Origin: Pseudothermotoga elfii DSM 9442 = NBRC 107921 | Lineage (GTDB): Bacteria; Thermotogota; Thermotogae; Thermotogales; DSM-5069 | DNA length: 64,000 nt | NCBI RefSeq assembly: GCF_000504085.1 | Contig: NC_022792.1 | Location: forward strand, 1,268,001 to 1,332,000 | Direction of reading: 5' to 3' | Shown here: piece after piece, positions 43,008 to 51,489 of the stretch | Layout: the number at the start of each line of letters is the position of its first letter | Numbering within the stretch: position 1 is the first letter of the stretch | Translations under genes and position numbers: made by a program | Notes under the pieces: model-generated | The model's database searches: none | Told to the model about the DNA's origin: nothing | What the model saw: the letters and a program-made list of their open reading frames with translations, nothing else

Positions 43008-44597
43008 TTGAAATATCCATGGTGGAAAGGTGCAGTGATTTATCAAGTCTATCCGAGAAGCTTCTACGACAGTAACAATGATGGTGTAGGTGATCTGAAA
43101 GGAATTGTGGAAAAACTGGATTATTTTCAATGGTTAGGTGTGGATGCGATATGGCTTTCTCCAATCTTCAAATCCCCGATGGTAGATTTCGGCTATGATA
43201 TCAGCGACTATAGGAATATAGATCCAATCTTTGGAACCATGGAAGATTTTGATCTTCTACTTGAAGAATCACACAAAAGAGGCATTAGAGTGATACTTGA
43301 TCAGGTCTACAACCACACTTCTGATCAACATCCATGGTTTTTAGAATCAAAAAGTTCAAAGATAAATCCTAAAGCAGACTGGTATATCTGGAAAGACGGA
43401 GAACCTGGGAAATTTCCCAACAACTGGCAATCTTTTTTCGGTGGTCCTGCATGGCAATGGTACGAAGAAAGAAAGCAGTATTATCTGCATCTCTTTACAA
43501 AAGAACAACCTGACCTGAACTGGCGTAATCCACAGGTGAAAAAAGCAGTCTTCGATACGATAGATTTTTGGTTAAAGAAAGGAGTGGATGGATTTCGATT
43601 TGATGTGGTTAACATGTTTTGCAAAGATATTAAGTTCAGAGATAACCCAACTGAGGAAAGTGGAGAACAGCAAGCTATTTTCAACACAGATAGACCTGAA
43701 ACTTTGCTTGTTGTGGAAGAAATACAGGAACTTGTAGAAAAATACCCTGGTAGAGTTACCATAGGAGAAGTTGCATCGCCTCAGGGCCTTTACTCTTATC
43801 TCGAATATACAAAACCAGGCAGATTGAACCTCGCGTTCAATTTTGAGTTTATGAACATTCCGGCATTTGAAGCAACGCTTTTTCGCAAAATCGTAGAAGA
43901 TACTGAGCGTATCTTCAAAAACCTGAGTTGGCCATGTTATGTATTAGGTAATCACGACTGCAAAAGGGTGCGATCAAGATACAGTGGTGGTGAATCTATA
44001 GACGAATCTATGGAAAAATGCAAACTTCTTGCCACTATGCTTTTGACATTGCGTGGCACCTCCATGATATATTATGGCGAAGAAATAGGTATGGAAGAAA
44101 TGATAATCCCATACGAGGAAATACAAGATCCTGAAGGGAAAAATCTCTGGCCTGAAAAAATTGGTAGGGATGGATGTCGTACCCCCATGCAATGGAATAA
44201 TTCTCAGTATGGTGGCTTTTCTTCAATAAAACCCTGGTTGCCAGTAAATCAGAATAGGACTGAAATAAATGTAGAAAAACAGAAAAATGATCCTAATTCT
44301 CTATTAAATTTCTACAGATCTCTGATAAAACTCAGAAAAGGCTCAAATGCATTGAAATTGGGGAAACTTAGTGTGCTTAAATCTTCAAAAAATGTTTTTG
44401 CCTACCTGCGTTCCTGGAAAGAAGAACAGATTATTGTGGCGCTCAATTTTTCGAGTGAAAATATATCTGCAGATTTGAAATTAACAGGAAAAGCGAAAGT
44501 GATTCACAGTAATCGAAGACGTATTAATGAAATTTGCCGGCTACAAAATTTGGAGCTTTGCTCTTATGAAGCATTGATTTTGAAGCTCTATGAGTAG
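43008..44597 (+). CDS. GH13 oligo-1,6-glucosidase / dextran glucosidase
   Basis: A 529-residue family 13 exo-glucosidase. Catalytic residues: Asp199 in GFRFDVVN, Glu254 in TIGEV, Asp317 in LGNHD; the start WWKGAVIYQVYPRSFYDSNNDGVGDLKGI is diagnostic for the oligo-1,6-glucosidase group. Val right after the nucleophile is associated with alpha-1,6 specificity. TTG start with AAGGAGGA 8 nt upstream. It would cut isomaltooligosaccharides made by the dextranase into glucose. It ends the operon. Confidence 0.9.
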   Translation: MKYPWWKGAVIYQVYPRSFYDSNNDGVGDLKGIVEKLDYFQWLGVDAIWLSPIFKSPMVDFGYDISDYRNIDPIFGTMEDFDLLLEESHKRGIRVILDQVYNHTSDQHPWFLESKSSKINPKADWYIWKDGEPGKFPNNWQSFFGGPAWQWYEERKQYYLHLFTKEQPDLNWRNPQVKKAVFDTIDFWLKKGVDGFRFDVVNMFCKDIKFRDNPTEESGEQQAIFNTDRPETLLVVEEIQELVEKYPGRVTIGEVASPQGLYSYLEYTKPGRLNLAFNFEFMNIPAFEATLFRKIVEDTERIFKNLSWPCYVLGNHDCKRVRSRYSGGESIDESMEKCKLLATMLLTLRGTSMIYYGEEIGMEEMIIPYEEIQDPEGKNLWPEKIGRDGCRTPMQWNNSQYGGFSSIKPWLPVNQNRTEINVEKQKNDPNSLLNFYRSLIKLRKGSNALKLGKLSVLKSSKNVFAYLRSWKEEQIIVALNFSSENISADLKLTGKAKVIHSNRRRINEICRLQNLELCSYEALILKLYE

Positions 44598-44636
44598 TTT
44601 TCAAAATTAGCAGAAAATTCTCGTTTCAGCATAAAC

Positions 44637-46349
44637 TTATCGCACAAACTCGTTTAAAAAATCTATCCACCCTGTTGTATCTGTGTAAAATAACAGTGTG
44701 TTTAGATCATCAGTAAAAGATTTCAAATCATTTTGTTTCTCTGGAAAGAAAATACTCACTCCATACGTTGTTTCAGCAGCACCTTTTATTTTTTTGTAAA
44801 CGACGGTATTATCGAGCGATGAAAGAACTTCGCTTGCTGTAGTGATTTGTATTTCGTTCTCTTTCACCTGACTGGCAAAATCTCCCATATCAATGAGTAG
44901 ATTGTAAGGATATGAACCAGCTTTTGTTGATGAATTTCGGTAATACAATATACGAGTCCTGAGAGAGCTATCTGATTGCAAAGCATCTTTTAATTCTGAG
45001 CCTATGTTAGATATTTTATCTGCCAGATCTGAAAGATGAGACATATCATAAACGCAAAGCGATAATGGAGTGGAATCTGGCAAACTGTTAAAATATTTAT
45101 CAACAATTAACTGTCCTGCAGTTAGTGAATCTCCATCTATCTCTGATAGAAAACTATAATCCCATCCTGAAGAAGGTTCACTGAAAAACGACGCTATAAA
45201 ATATTCAGCACAATCTTTCAGTTCATAGGCAACTTCGATTGATCCCATCAAACATGCATCCATACCAAGGATGTTAAACTTTTCGAATTTTTCAAGTACC
45301 TGGCGAATCTCACTAACGGCAAGTGCAGTATTTTGTGTATCGTCAAATCCTATGGCTTTTGTTGTGTAATCTGAATCACCAAGCCAGGCAGAGCCATGGT
45401 TCCAGATGATAAGTCCCCTATAAGCTGAAGTTATGTTTGAAAAACGCTCAATGAAGTTTTTCAAAACCTCTGGATCACCACTGTTTATATCCTGCTGGTA
45501 AGTTTCTATGTATTTGTATTCACCATATTCATCAAGTGTCAAAAGTGCATCTTCTACATCTTTGCCATCAAGCAATGTGAAAACCGATATTTTTGAATTG
45601 GTGTTTTTCATTTCTTCAAGATCAACAAGTGCATATTGTTCAAGGTTATTATCTGCTGCAAGATAGATCAAAAAAACCCAGCTTGGTTTTTGAAAATTTA
45701 TGTTTTCCTGCGCTGAGATCGCTGGTTGATCTTTTATATAAGCCCGAAAAAGAAGTTGACCTTCCTGCGTGTGAAAATCGTACGGAAGCTCTTGTGAAGC
45801 TATGCCATATGAATTTGTTTTCACAGTGGAAAGTTGTTTCCACGTGCCATCATAGTATTCAAAAGCTACATCGATATTTTCCACTGGTTTATCTGTACTG
45901 CTCAAAACCTTTGCTTCTACATACCCTACCCTTCCTATAGTAATTGTTTTTTGGTTCACAGTTATTTTGCATTTATTTATATCTACAGTTGTGAATGACC
46001 AGATTGGGCCTTCCTCATTTGCATTCTTTGTATCTTTTGCAACTATTTTCCAGTAGTATTTTTTGTTGTATTCTAAATCTGATATCTGGTATGAATTGCT
46101 TGAATAATTTTGCTCAACGAGCTGCAAATTATTTGAATCTGTCCCAAAATATATATCGTATACAAGGCTATCTCCATCTGGGTCACTGCAGCTCCATTGA
46201 AGTGATAAATCTGGCGAGACATCTGTTGCATTATCTTCAGGATAAGGGTTTGCCGGCGCATTTGGAGGATTATTGAATACAGAAACACATGAAGACGCGA
46301 ACAGAATAAGGGAAAAAAGCACCAGCATCGAAAATATTTTCTTTTGCAC
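44637..46349 (-). CDS. clostripain-family (C11) cysteine peptidase lipoprotein with fibronectin-type domain
   Basis: A secreted lipoprotein (signal peptide ending LILFASSC, lipid-anchored Cys). Residues about 30-125 are a fibronectin type III-like domain (PYPEDNATDVSPDLSLQW...YYWKIVAKD); about 130-220 a second beta domain; the rest is the C11 peptidase with the catalytic His in IIWNHGSAW and Cys in GMDACLMGS. C11 enzymes cut after Arg or Lys. GTG 46349 is chosen because GGAGGTG lies 5 nt upstream; ATG 46379 would put extra residues before the signal peptide. Single gene, divergent from the radical-SAM gene at 46513. Confidence 0.85.
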   Translation of the reverse strand: MQKKIFSMLVLFSLILFASSCVSVFNNPPNAPANPYPEDNATDVSPDLSLQWSCSDPDGDSLVYDIYFGTDSNNLQLVEQNYSSNSYQISDLEYNKKYYWKIVAKDTKNANEEGPIWSFTTVDINKCKITVNQKTITIGRVGYVEAKVLSSTDKPVENIDVAFEYYDGTWKQLSTVKTNSYGIASQELPYDFHTQEGQLLFRAYIKDQPAISAQENINFQKPSWVFLIYLAADNNLEQYALVDLEEMKNTNSKISVFTLLDGKDVEDALLTLDEYGEYKYIETYQQDINSGDPEVLKNFIERFSNITSAYRGLIIWNHGSAWLGDSDYTTKAIGFDDTQNTALAVSEIRQVLEKFEKFNILGMDACLMGSIEVAYELKDCAEYFIASFFSEPSSGWDYSFLSEIDGDSLTAGQLIVDKYFNSLPDSTPLSLCVYDMSHLSDLADKISNIGSELKDALQSDSSLRTRILYYRNSSTKAGSYPYNLLIDMGDFASQVKENEIQITTASEVLSSLDNTVVYKKIKGAAETTYGVSIFFPEKQNDLKSFTDDLNTLLFYTDTTGWIDFLNEFVR

Positions 46350-46480
46350 ATCAACACCTCCGATTTGTGTTTTCACCATCGCTTTACAATTGTATCACCT
46401 AATTTCCTTTCCCTGCATTGTATTAAGAACATTCCTTTTGGTTAAAGTTACACAATTTTCGAAAGTGGCATGAAATTGAA

Positions 46481-46489
46481 TGTTATACT
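46481..46489 (+). promoter_or_regulatory. extended -10 promoter of the radical-SAM gene
   Basis: TGTTATACT gives an extended -10 (TATACT at 46484-46489), 24 nt before the ATG. No strong -35. Ribosome site GAGGAGG follows. Confidence 0.4.
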
Positions 46490-46512
46490 GAGCGCAACGA
46501 GGAGGAATTTTC

Positions 46513-47574
46513 ATGAATATTTCAAAACTAACAGATTTTGTAAGCCCAAGGTTTTCAAGAGCAATTTTGCCATGGATTTTGAAAAACCCAAGATATCTGA
46601 AAAATGCGCCGCTTCTGATTAAGGCTTTCTGGGAATGCGAATCAATGCGTAAAGAACTACTTTCAAAAGAAAATCTTTTAGTCCCACCGGTTGCTATATT
46701 GAGCATAACAAACGATTGTAATCTGCACTGCCAGGGGTGTTTTGTGGAAAAACTCTCTGGCAGGCAAATGACAATATCAGAATGGAATAACCTGATAAAT
46801 CAGGCAAAAGATCTTGGGGTTTTCGCTTTTCTAATAGCAGGGGGCGAACCTTTCTTAGTTGAAAATTTGCTCGATTTAATTTCATCTCACAAAGACCGTG
46901 TTTTTGCGATATTCAGTAATGGAACACGCATTAATGAAAAACAATTGCAGCAACTGAAAGATTGCCCCAATACAGCTGTTATTTTGAGTATAGAAGGAGA
47001 TGAAAAATTAACAGATCAAAGAAGAGGAAATGGTGTCTACAGCGCTGTGATAAAAGTTTTGAAAAAACTTTCGAAAATTGGTGTAGTAAACGGCATATCT
47101 GTAACTATAACCAGAGACAACTATACATACTGGATAAAAGATGAAAACATAAACAATCTTACAGAAGCCGGTGCAAAACTCTGCTTTTTCATAGAATATA
47201 TTGGTGCAAAAGAAGATGGAAAAGCCCTGGACTATGACCAAAGAAAACTTTTTAGAGAAAAAATTCTGTACTACAAAAATGAAAAGCCAATCTTCATTAT
47301 CCATTCGCCCGGTGATGAAGAACCTTTCGGTGGTTGTGTTTCTGCAGGAAGAGGTTTTATACACATCAACGCATCTGGTGATTTGACACCCTGTCCTGTC
47401 ACAAATGTTTCCACCCATAATTTGAAAAAAGCAACGCTTAAAGAGGGATTAAAAAGCAATCTATTCAAAGAAATAAGAGAAAATAAATTGCTCGAAGATG
47501 GTGATGGACCATGTTCGCTGATATCACATCAAAATGAGCTCAAGCAGATTGTGTCAAAACTTGACATTTCTTAG
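46513..47574 (+). CDS. radical-SAM protein of unknown substrate
   Basis: A 353-residue radical-SAM enzyme with CNLHCQGC near residue 74, GGEPF, and a short Cys-containing C-terminal part (FGGCVSAG, LTPCPVTN, GPCSLIS) like a reduced SPASM/twitch domain. The N-terminal 60 residues precede the cluster and are of unknown role. No short peptide gene with a good ribosome site is evident next to it, so a peptide substrate is unproven. Neighbours are a peptidase and an AbrB-ABC operon. Confidence 0.75.
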   Translation: MNISKLTDFVSPRFSRAILPWILKNPRYLKNAPLLIKAFWECESMRKELLSKENLLVPPVAILSITNDCNLHCQGCFVEKLSGRQMTISEWNNLINQAKDLGVFAFLIAGGEPFLVENLLDLISSHKDRVFAIFSNGTRINEKQLQQLKDCPNTAVILSIEGDEKLTDQRRGNGVYSAVIKVLKKLSKIGVVNGISVTITRDNYTYWIKDENINNLTEAGAKLCFFIEYIGAKEDGKALDYDQRKLFREKILYYKNEKPIFIIHSPGDEEPFGGCVSAGRGFIHINASGDLTPCPVTNVSTHNLKKATLKEGLKSNLFKEIRENKLLEDGDGPCSLISHQNELKQIVSKLDIS

Positions 47575-47590
47575 TTATACATGTTATACT
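47561..47590 (+). promoter_or_regulatory. promoter of the AbrB-ABC operon
   Basis: TTGACA (47561-47566), 18 bp, TATACT (47585-47590) with TG before the -10 (extended). The -35 lies in the last codons of the radical-SAM gene. GTTATAC occurs twice 10 bp apart over the -10, a possible binding site for the AbrB-like protein encoded next. Confidence 0.65.
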
Positions 47591-47632
47591 TTTTATGCTT
47601 TTCCTACTTTTTATACAGAATGAGGTGATATT

Positions 47633-47860
47633 ATGGAAAAACCTCAGGGAAAACATATCTTTGGCATGGTAAAAGTTGGCCCTAAAGGACAAATTGTTAT
47701 TCCTAAAAAAGCAAGAGATATTTTTGGAATCAAGCCAGGAGATCTTCTAATGGTAGTTGGCGATGAGAAAAGTGGTATAGCTATCATCACTGATGAAAAA
47801 CTTACCCGCATGTTTGAAGAAATTATATCAAGAGAAGAGTTGCGGGAGGAGAAAATATGA
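47633..47860 (+). CDS. AbrB/SpoVT-type transcriptional regulator
   Basis: A 75-residue protein whose residues 9-50 form a swapped-hairpin DNA-binding domain (VKVGPKGQIVIPKKARDIFGIKPGDLLMVVGDE). It overlaps the ATPase start by 4 nt. AbrB proteins of this size next to ABC-2 transporters are usually autoregulators of the operon. Confidence 0.85.
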   Translation: MEKPQGKHIFGMVKVGPKGQIVIPKKARDIFGIKPGDLLMVVGDEKSGIAIITDEKLTRMFEEIISREELREEKI

Positions 47861-48588
47861 AAGCCATTGAAACCTTCGATCTCACAAAAGTTTATGATGG
47901 AAAAATTGCCGTGGATTCACTAAATCTATCGATAGATCAGGGTGAACTTTTTGCTTTACTCGGCATCAATGGAGCTGGTAAGACAACTACCATTAAAATG
48001 CTTTCTTGCCTTATCACTCCAACAAAAGGAGATGCACGAATCCTTGGAGATAGTGTTGTTTCAAATTCTCAATCTGTGAAAAAAAAGATAAGTCTTTCTC
48101 CTCAGGAAGATGCTGTTGCACCAAATCTCACTGTTAAAGAAAACCTTGAATTGATTGCGCGTATTTACGGTTTCGAAAAAAAGGAAGCAAGAATTAAAAC
48201 AGAAAAAATGATAGATCTTTTCAATCTTGAAGAAGTAGCAACTTCAAAAAGCAAAACATTATCTGGTGGGATGAAGAGGCGTTTGAGCATTGCAATGGCT
48301 TTAATACCAGATCCACAGGTGCTATTTCTTGATGAACCGACCCTCGGTGTTGATGTTATAGCAAGGCGTGAATTGTGGAATATCATTAAAAAACTCAAAA
48401 GAAGAATTACGATGATTCTAACAACACATTATATGGAAGAAGCAGAATCATTAGCCGATAAGATAGGAATAATAGTCAAAGGAAAGCTGAAAGCAGAGGG
48501 AACAGCTGCACAATTAATGCAACTTGCTGGTGCACAAAAATTTGAAGATGGTTTCGTAAAACTCGCAACTGAGGAGGGGGCAGCATGA
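47857..48588 (+). CDS. ABC-2 type transporter ATPase
   Basis: A 243-residue ATPase: LGINGAGKTTTIKML, signature LSGGMKRRLSIA and VLFLDEPTLGVD. The NatA/drug-exporter subfamily fits, as does the partner permease that starts at 48585. Since that permease is broken, this ATPase may have lost its function. Confidence 0.88.
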   Translation: MKAIETFDLTKVYDGKIAVDSLNLSIDQGELFALLGINGAGKTTTIKMLSCLITPTKGDARILGDSVVSNSQSVKKKISLSPQEDAVAPNLTVKENLELIARIYGFEKKEARIKTEKMIDLFNLEEVATSKSKTLSGGMKRRLSIAMALIPDPQVLFLDEPTLGVDVIARRELWNIIKKLKRRITMILTTHYMEEAESLADKIGIIVKGKLKAEGTAAQLMQLAGAQKFEDGFVKLATEEGAA

Positions 48589-49339
48589 AATTTCTGGTGC
48601 TTTCATCACGAAACTCAAAAGAAATTTTGAGAGATCCCATTAATTTATTCTTTGGAGTTGGTTTTCCCATTATCCTGCTGCTTCTTCTTTCGGCAATTCA
48701 GTTGAATGTCCCAACAAATTTGTTTCACATAAATAACCTGTCACCAGGTATAGTAATTTTTGGTCTTTCCTTTTTTTCATTGTTTTCAGGAACATTGATA
48801 GCCAAAGACAGAGCCAGTTCTTTCATGATGCGTCTGTTTGCATCGCCACTCACATCAACTGACTTTATCGTCGGATATACATTTCCTTTTGTTCCTATAG
48901 CATTTATTCAGGTTTTAATAACCTTTAGGTTTTAATAACCTTTACCTCATCCGTATTTTTTGGATTTCGATTTAACCTCAATACTTTATTTGCACTATTT
49001 ACTGTCATCCCTACAATATTTCTTTATATAGATATAGGAATTGGATTGCTCGCAGGTAGTATCTTCAACGACAAACAGGTTGGGGCTGTCTGTGGCGCTT
49101 TATTGACAAACATCAGTGCATGGTTGAGTGGCGTGTGGTTCGATATAAAATTACTCGGGAAAACATTTGAGAACATCGCAAACTTTTTGCCGTTTGTCCA
49201 TGCTGTTGAAGCTTCCAGAGCAGCTGTTCATGGTAATTATTCTTCAGCGTTTTCCAATTTGTGGTGGGTAACAGTTTATACTCTTGTCATATTTATAGTA
49301 GCTATCCTTGTGTTTAAGGAAAAGATGAAGAATATCTGA
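48585..49339 (+). pseudogene. ABC-2 transporter permease disrupted by a 17-bp duplication
   Basis: The gene begins in frame behind GAGGGGG and encodes membrane segments until 48935, where a frameshift causes a stop. A perfect 17-bp tandem duplication at 48911-48944 is responsible: with one copy removed the frame runs uninterrupted (...LITFTSSVFFGFRFNLN..., then GLLAGSIFNDKQVGAV) to 49339 and gives a 245-residue ABC-2 permease with six membrane segments. Replication slippage is the likely origin, so it could revert. Confidence 0.85.
48911..48944 (+). repeat. perfect 17-bp tandem duplication inside the permease gene
   Basis: GGTTTTAATAACCTTTA occurs twice head to tail (48911-48927 and 48928-48944). 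As 17 is not a multiple of three it shifts the frame. The unit itself contains GGTTTTAATAACC, an imperfect palindrome, which favours slippage. Confidence 0.95.
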
Positions 49340-49360
49340 TAGAATACTCAGATACTGTGA

Positions 49361-49366
49361 TAAAAT
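49361..49366 (+). promoter_or_regulatory. -10 of the cobamide operon
   Basis: TAAAAT preceded by TGA (49358-49360) forms an extended -10 about 20 nt before the riboswitch. The region at -35 (GATAGA, 49338-49343) is a weak match. Confidence 0.4.
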
Positions 49367-49385
49367 AAATACAAAGAATATTTTA

Positions 49386-49534
49386 CTGCTCAATGTCAAG
49401 GGAACACCGGTGAGATTCCGGGGCTGCCCAGCAACCGTGAGCGGGGACGAAAGCCACATCAAAAGCCACTGGCTTATGCCGGGAAGGCGTGGTAAGTAGG
49501 AGGATCCGCAAGCCGGGAGACCTGCTTTGAGTAG
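49386..49534 (+). ncRNA. cobalamin riboswitch (aptamer)
   Basis: The conserved core is readable: CACCGGTGAGATTCCGG, GCTGCCCAGCAACCGTGAGCG, GCCACTGG, GCCGGGAAGGCG and the B12-box part GCAAGCCGGGAGACCTGC (49507-49525). The closing stem P1 is CTGCTCAA (49386-49393) with TTGAGTAG (49527-49534). It precedes cobT and the whole salvage operon, so coenzyme B12 should switch the operon off through the adjoining terminator. Confidence 0.93.
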
Positions 49535-49538
49535 AGTT

Positions 49539-49578
49539 TTTTCCCGAAAGCTCGGGCTTTACGGGAAAATATTTTTTA
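49539..49578 (+). terminator. riboswitch-controlled intrinsic terminator
   Basis: TTTTCCCG+AAAGC pairs with GCTTT+CGGGAAAA around a TCGG loop (one bulged A), 13 bp in all, followed by TATTTTTT. It starts four bases after P1 of the riboswitch, the position of a ligand-controlled expression platform. No other terminator lies before cobT. Confidence 0.85.
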
Positions 49579-49584
49579 CCATGA

Positions 49585-49850
49585 CACTTCAAAGATGGGG
49601 TGAAGAAGTCAACTACCCACCGCTTGTAGAAGCGGGGGCTTGAAAAGCTTAGTTGACTACCCTCAGCCACATAAGTGGCTACGTTAGACAGGTACACCCT
49701 GTGATGCTGCTCAAGTTCCAGGCTCTGTCGTGCAGGTCTAAACAGTCCTGAGGGGTAGGGACAGTGATCTGCACATAACAAGCCTGTCTAACATCGGGGA
49801 TGAGCAATTAGCAGGGATAATCCCTGAGTTATCGTCAAAAGACGATTGGA
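49585..49850 (+). ncRNA. highly structured orphan RNA element, HEARO/omega-RNA-like
   Basis: A gene-free stretch packed with perfect inverted repeats: CTTCA/TGAAG (49588 on), GTCAACTA/TAGTTGAC (49608-49657) enclosing CCGCTT/AAGCGG, AGCCAC/GTGGCT (49665-49680), GTTAGACAGG/CCTGTCTAAC (49683-49792) enclosing GTGCAG/CTGCAC (49730-49774), CAGGGA/TCCCTG (49812-49826) and ATCGTC/GACGAT (49831-49846). The element begins right after an ATGA, the target described for HEARO (IscB omega-RNA) insertions. The outer hairpins also look like IS200/IS605-type ends. No IscB or TnpB gene follows; cobT does. The structure is certain by pairing, the family name is a hypothesis. Confidence 0.5.
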
Positions 49851-49879
49851 AGTGATTGTGTGGTTTATGTAATTTCATT

Positions 49880-49938
49880 GGAAAGGAGGGAACAGCGCAT
49901 TCCTTTCCATCTTGAAGAAGATGGAGTCTCCTGCGCTG
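49880..49938 (+). promoter_or_regulatory. competing hairpins in front of cobT
   Basis: CAGCGCA (49893-49899) pairs with TGCGCTG (49932-49938) and encloses CCATCTT/AAGATGG (49907-49924). Alternatively GGAAAGGA (49880-49887) pairs with TCCTTTCC (49901-49908), which excludes the inner hairpin. The structure ends 4 nt before the cobT ATG, and cobT has no good ribosome site of its own, so these folds could set translation. The GGAAAGGAGGG run looks like a ribosome site for a now missing ORF. Confidence 0.5.
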
Positions 49939-49942
49939 GTTT

Positions 49943-50986
49943 ATGATGAATATCGAAGAAGAATTTTTAAAACAGCAAATACTTGAGCGATTAAACAATT
50001 TAACAAAACCAATCAAAAGCCTTGGTTATCTTGAAGACATCGTTTTGAAAATTGGACTCATTCAAGGAAAAATTATCCCTGATTTACCGAAAGATAAACG
50101 AGTCTATATCTTTGCTGCTGATCACGGTGTTGCAGCAAATGGAGTTTCGGCTTACCCAAAACAGGTAACTTACCAAATGGTCCTTAATTTTCTCAATGGA
50201 GGGGCGGCAATTAATGTTTTTTCAAGACATGTTGGAGCCAAAGTTTATGTTGTTGACGCAGGAATTGACGGAGATTTTGACGTTAAAAATGATTACTTTA
50301 TAAACGCAAAGATTGGCTACGGAACAAATGATTTTACAAAAGGACCGGCAATGAGCAGAGAACAGGCGGAAAAATGCATCGAATATGGCAGAAAAATAGC
50401 AAAGGAAGCTATTGAAAGTGGGGCTGACCTTTTGGTTGTGGGGGATATGGGAATAGGAAACACGACAACCGCCTCAGCCATTGCGGTATCGTTTGGTTTT
50501 GACATAGACGAAATATTAGATATTGGAACTTTCATTGATAAAGATGGGTTAAAAAGAAAAAGAAAAGCTATACAGAAAGCCATAGAAATAAATAATCCTG
50601 ATAAAAATGATCCCGTAGATGTACTTGCAAAAGTTGGGGGGTTCTGTTTTGGGCAGATGGCTGGATTCATTCTCAAATCAGCTGAGGAAAAAATTCCTGT
50701 TTTGATCGACGGTTTTCCCACAACTGCTGGTTTATTGCTTGCATGGAATATGGATCATAATGTGCTCAGGTATGTGTTTGCGGGCCATAGATCGATGGTA
50801 AAAGGTCATAAAGTGATACTTGACGCGCTCAATCTCAGGCCAATTCTCGATCTTAATATGCGACTTGGAGAAGGCACAGGTGCCGTCCTGTCGATTCCAA
50901 TAATTGAAGCTGCAATAAAGATGATCGGGGAAATGTCTACTTTTGAAAGTGCCGGGGTTTCAAAAGGAGTAGATCAGGTAAAATGA
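49943..50986 (+). CDS. cobT: nicotinate-nucleotide:dimethylbenzimidazole phosphoribosyltransferase
   Basis: A 347-residue CobT that activates the lower-ligand base (DMB or another) to its alpha-ribotide. Motifs: FAADHGVAANGVSAYP, NGGAAINV, VGDMGIGNTTTASA and the catalytic Glu310 in RLGEGTGA. First of eight overlapping cobamide-salvage genes behind the B12 riboswitch. Start ATG 49943 (or 49946) lacks a clear ribosome site; see the hairpins before it. Confidence 0.93.
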   Translation: MMNIEEEFLKQQILERLNNLTKPIKSLGYLEDIVLKIGLIQGKIIPDLPKDKRVYIFAADHGVAANGVSAYPKQVTYQMVLNFLNGGAAINVFSRHVGAKVYVVDAGIDGDFDVKNDYFINAKIGYGTNDFTKGPAMSREQAEKCIEYGRKIAKEAIESGADLLVVGDMGIGNTTTASAIAVSFGFDIDEILDIGTFIDKDGLKRKRKAIQKAIEINNPDKNDPVDVLAKVGGFCFGQMAGFILKSAEEKIPVLIDGFPTTAGLLLAWNMDHNVLRYVFAGHRSMVKGHKVILDALNLRPILDLNMRLGEGTGAVLSIPIIEAAIKMIGEMSTFESAGVSKGVDQVK

Positions 50987-51489
50987 TTACTTTGATAACA
51001 GGTGGTATGAAATGTGGGAAAAGCTCGTTTGCACTGAAATATATACTGAGTAAAAATTATAAAAACCGGGCATTTCTGGCAACAGCTGTTCCTTTTGACG
51101 AAGACATGAGAAGAAAAATCGAAAAACATCGAATAGAACGAGGAAATTTATTTGAAACATTTGAAGAACCGCTTAACATTGCAGGAACTCTCAAAAAAAT
51201 TGACGAAAATTACGAGGTTATTTTGTTCGAATGCCTTACAACATACTTAGGAAATCTCTACTATTACAATGTCGATGTTGAAAAATATGTTTCCGATTTT
51301 GTCGGTGTAATCAGTTCAATGAAATCAGACATTGTTATAGTTACCAACGAAGTGGGATGGTCAATAGTGCCTGAAAATAATCTTGCCAGAAAATATGCTG
51401 AAACATTAGGAAAAATAAACTCAAAAATAGCATCTTTCTCAGATAGAGTGTATGTAGTTATTTCAGGAATTTCGGTGAGAATCAAATGA
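50983..51489 (+). CDS. cobU: adenosylcobinamide kinase / guanylyltransferase
   Basis: A 168-residue CobU: P-loop GGMKCGKS near the start, EKHRIERG with the His that carries GMP, FECLTTYLGN, and VTNEVGWSIVPENNLARKYAETLGKINSKIA, all diagnostic. Phosphorylates adenosylcobinamide and attaches GMP to give AdoCbi-GDP. It overlaps both neighbours by 4 nt. Confidence 0.93.
   Translation: MITLITGGMKCGKSSFALKYILSKNYKNRAFLATAVPFDEDMRRKIEKHRIERGNLFETFEEPLNIAGTLKKIDENYEVILFECLTTYLGNLYYYNVDVEKYVSDFVGVISSMKSDIVIVTNEVGWSIVPENNLARKYAETLGKINSKIASFSDRVYVVISGISVRIK

Noticed and set aside
46073-46357. 94-codon frame overlapping the start of the clostripain-like gene
   Set aside because: It starts next to the same ribosome site but has Cys/Arg-rich random composition, while the other frame gives a perfect lipoprotein signal and peptidase.
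46513-47632. RiPP locus around the second radical-SAM gene
   Set aside because: No short ORF with a good ribosome site lies within the flanking spacers, so a precursor could not be supported.
49383-49781. 132-codon minus-strand frame across riboswitch and hairpins
   Set aside because: Shadow of structured RNA; composition is not protein-like and there is no ribosome site.
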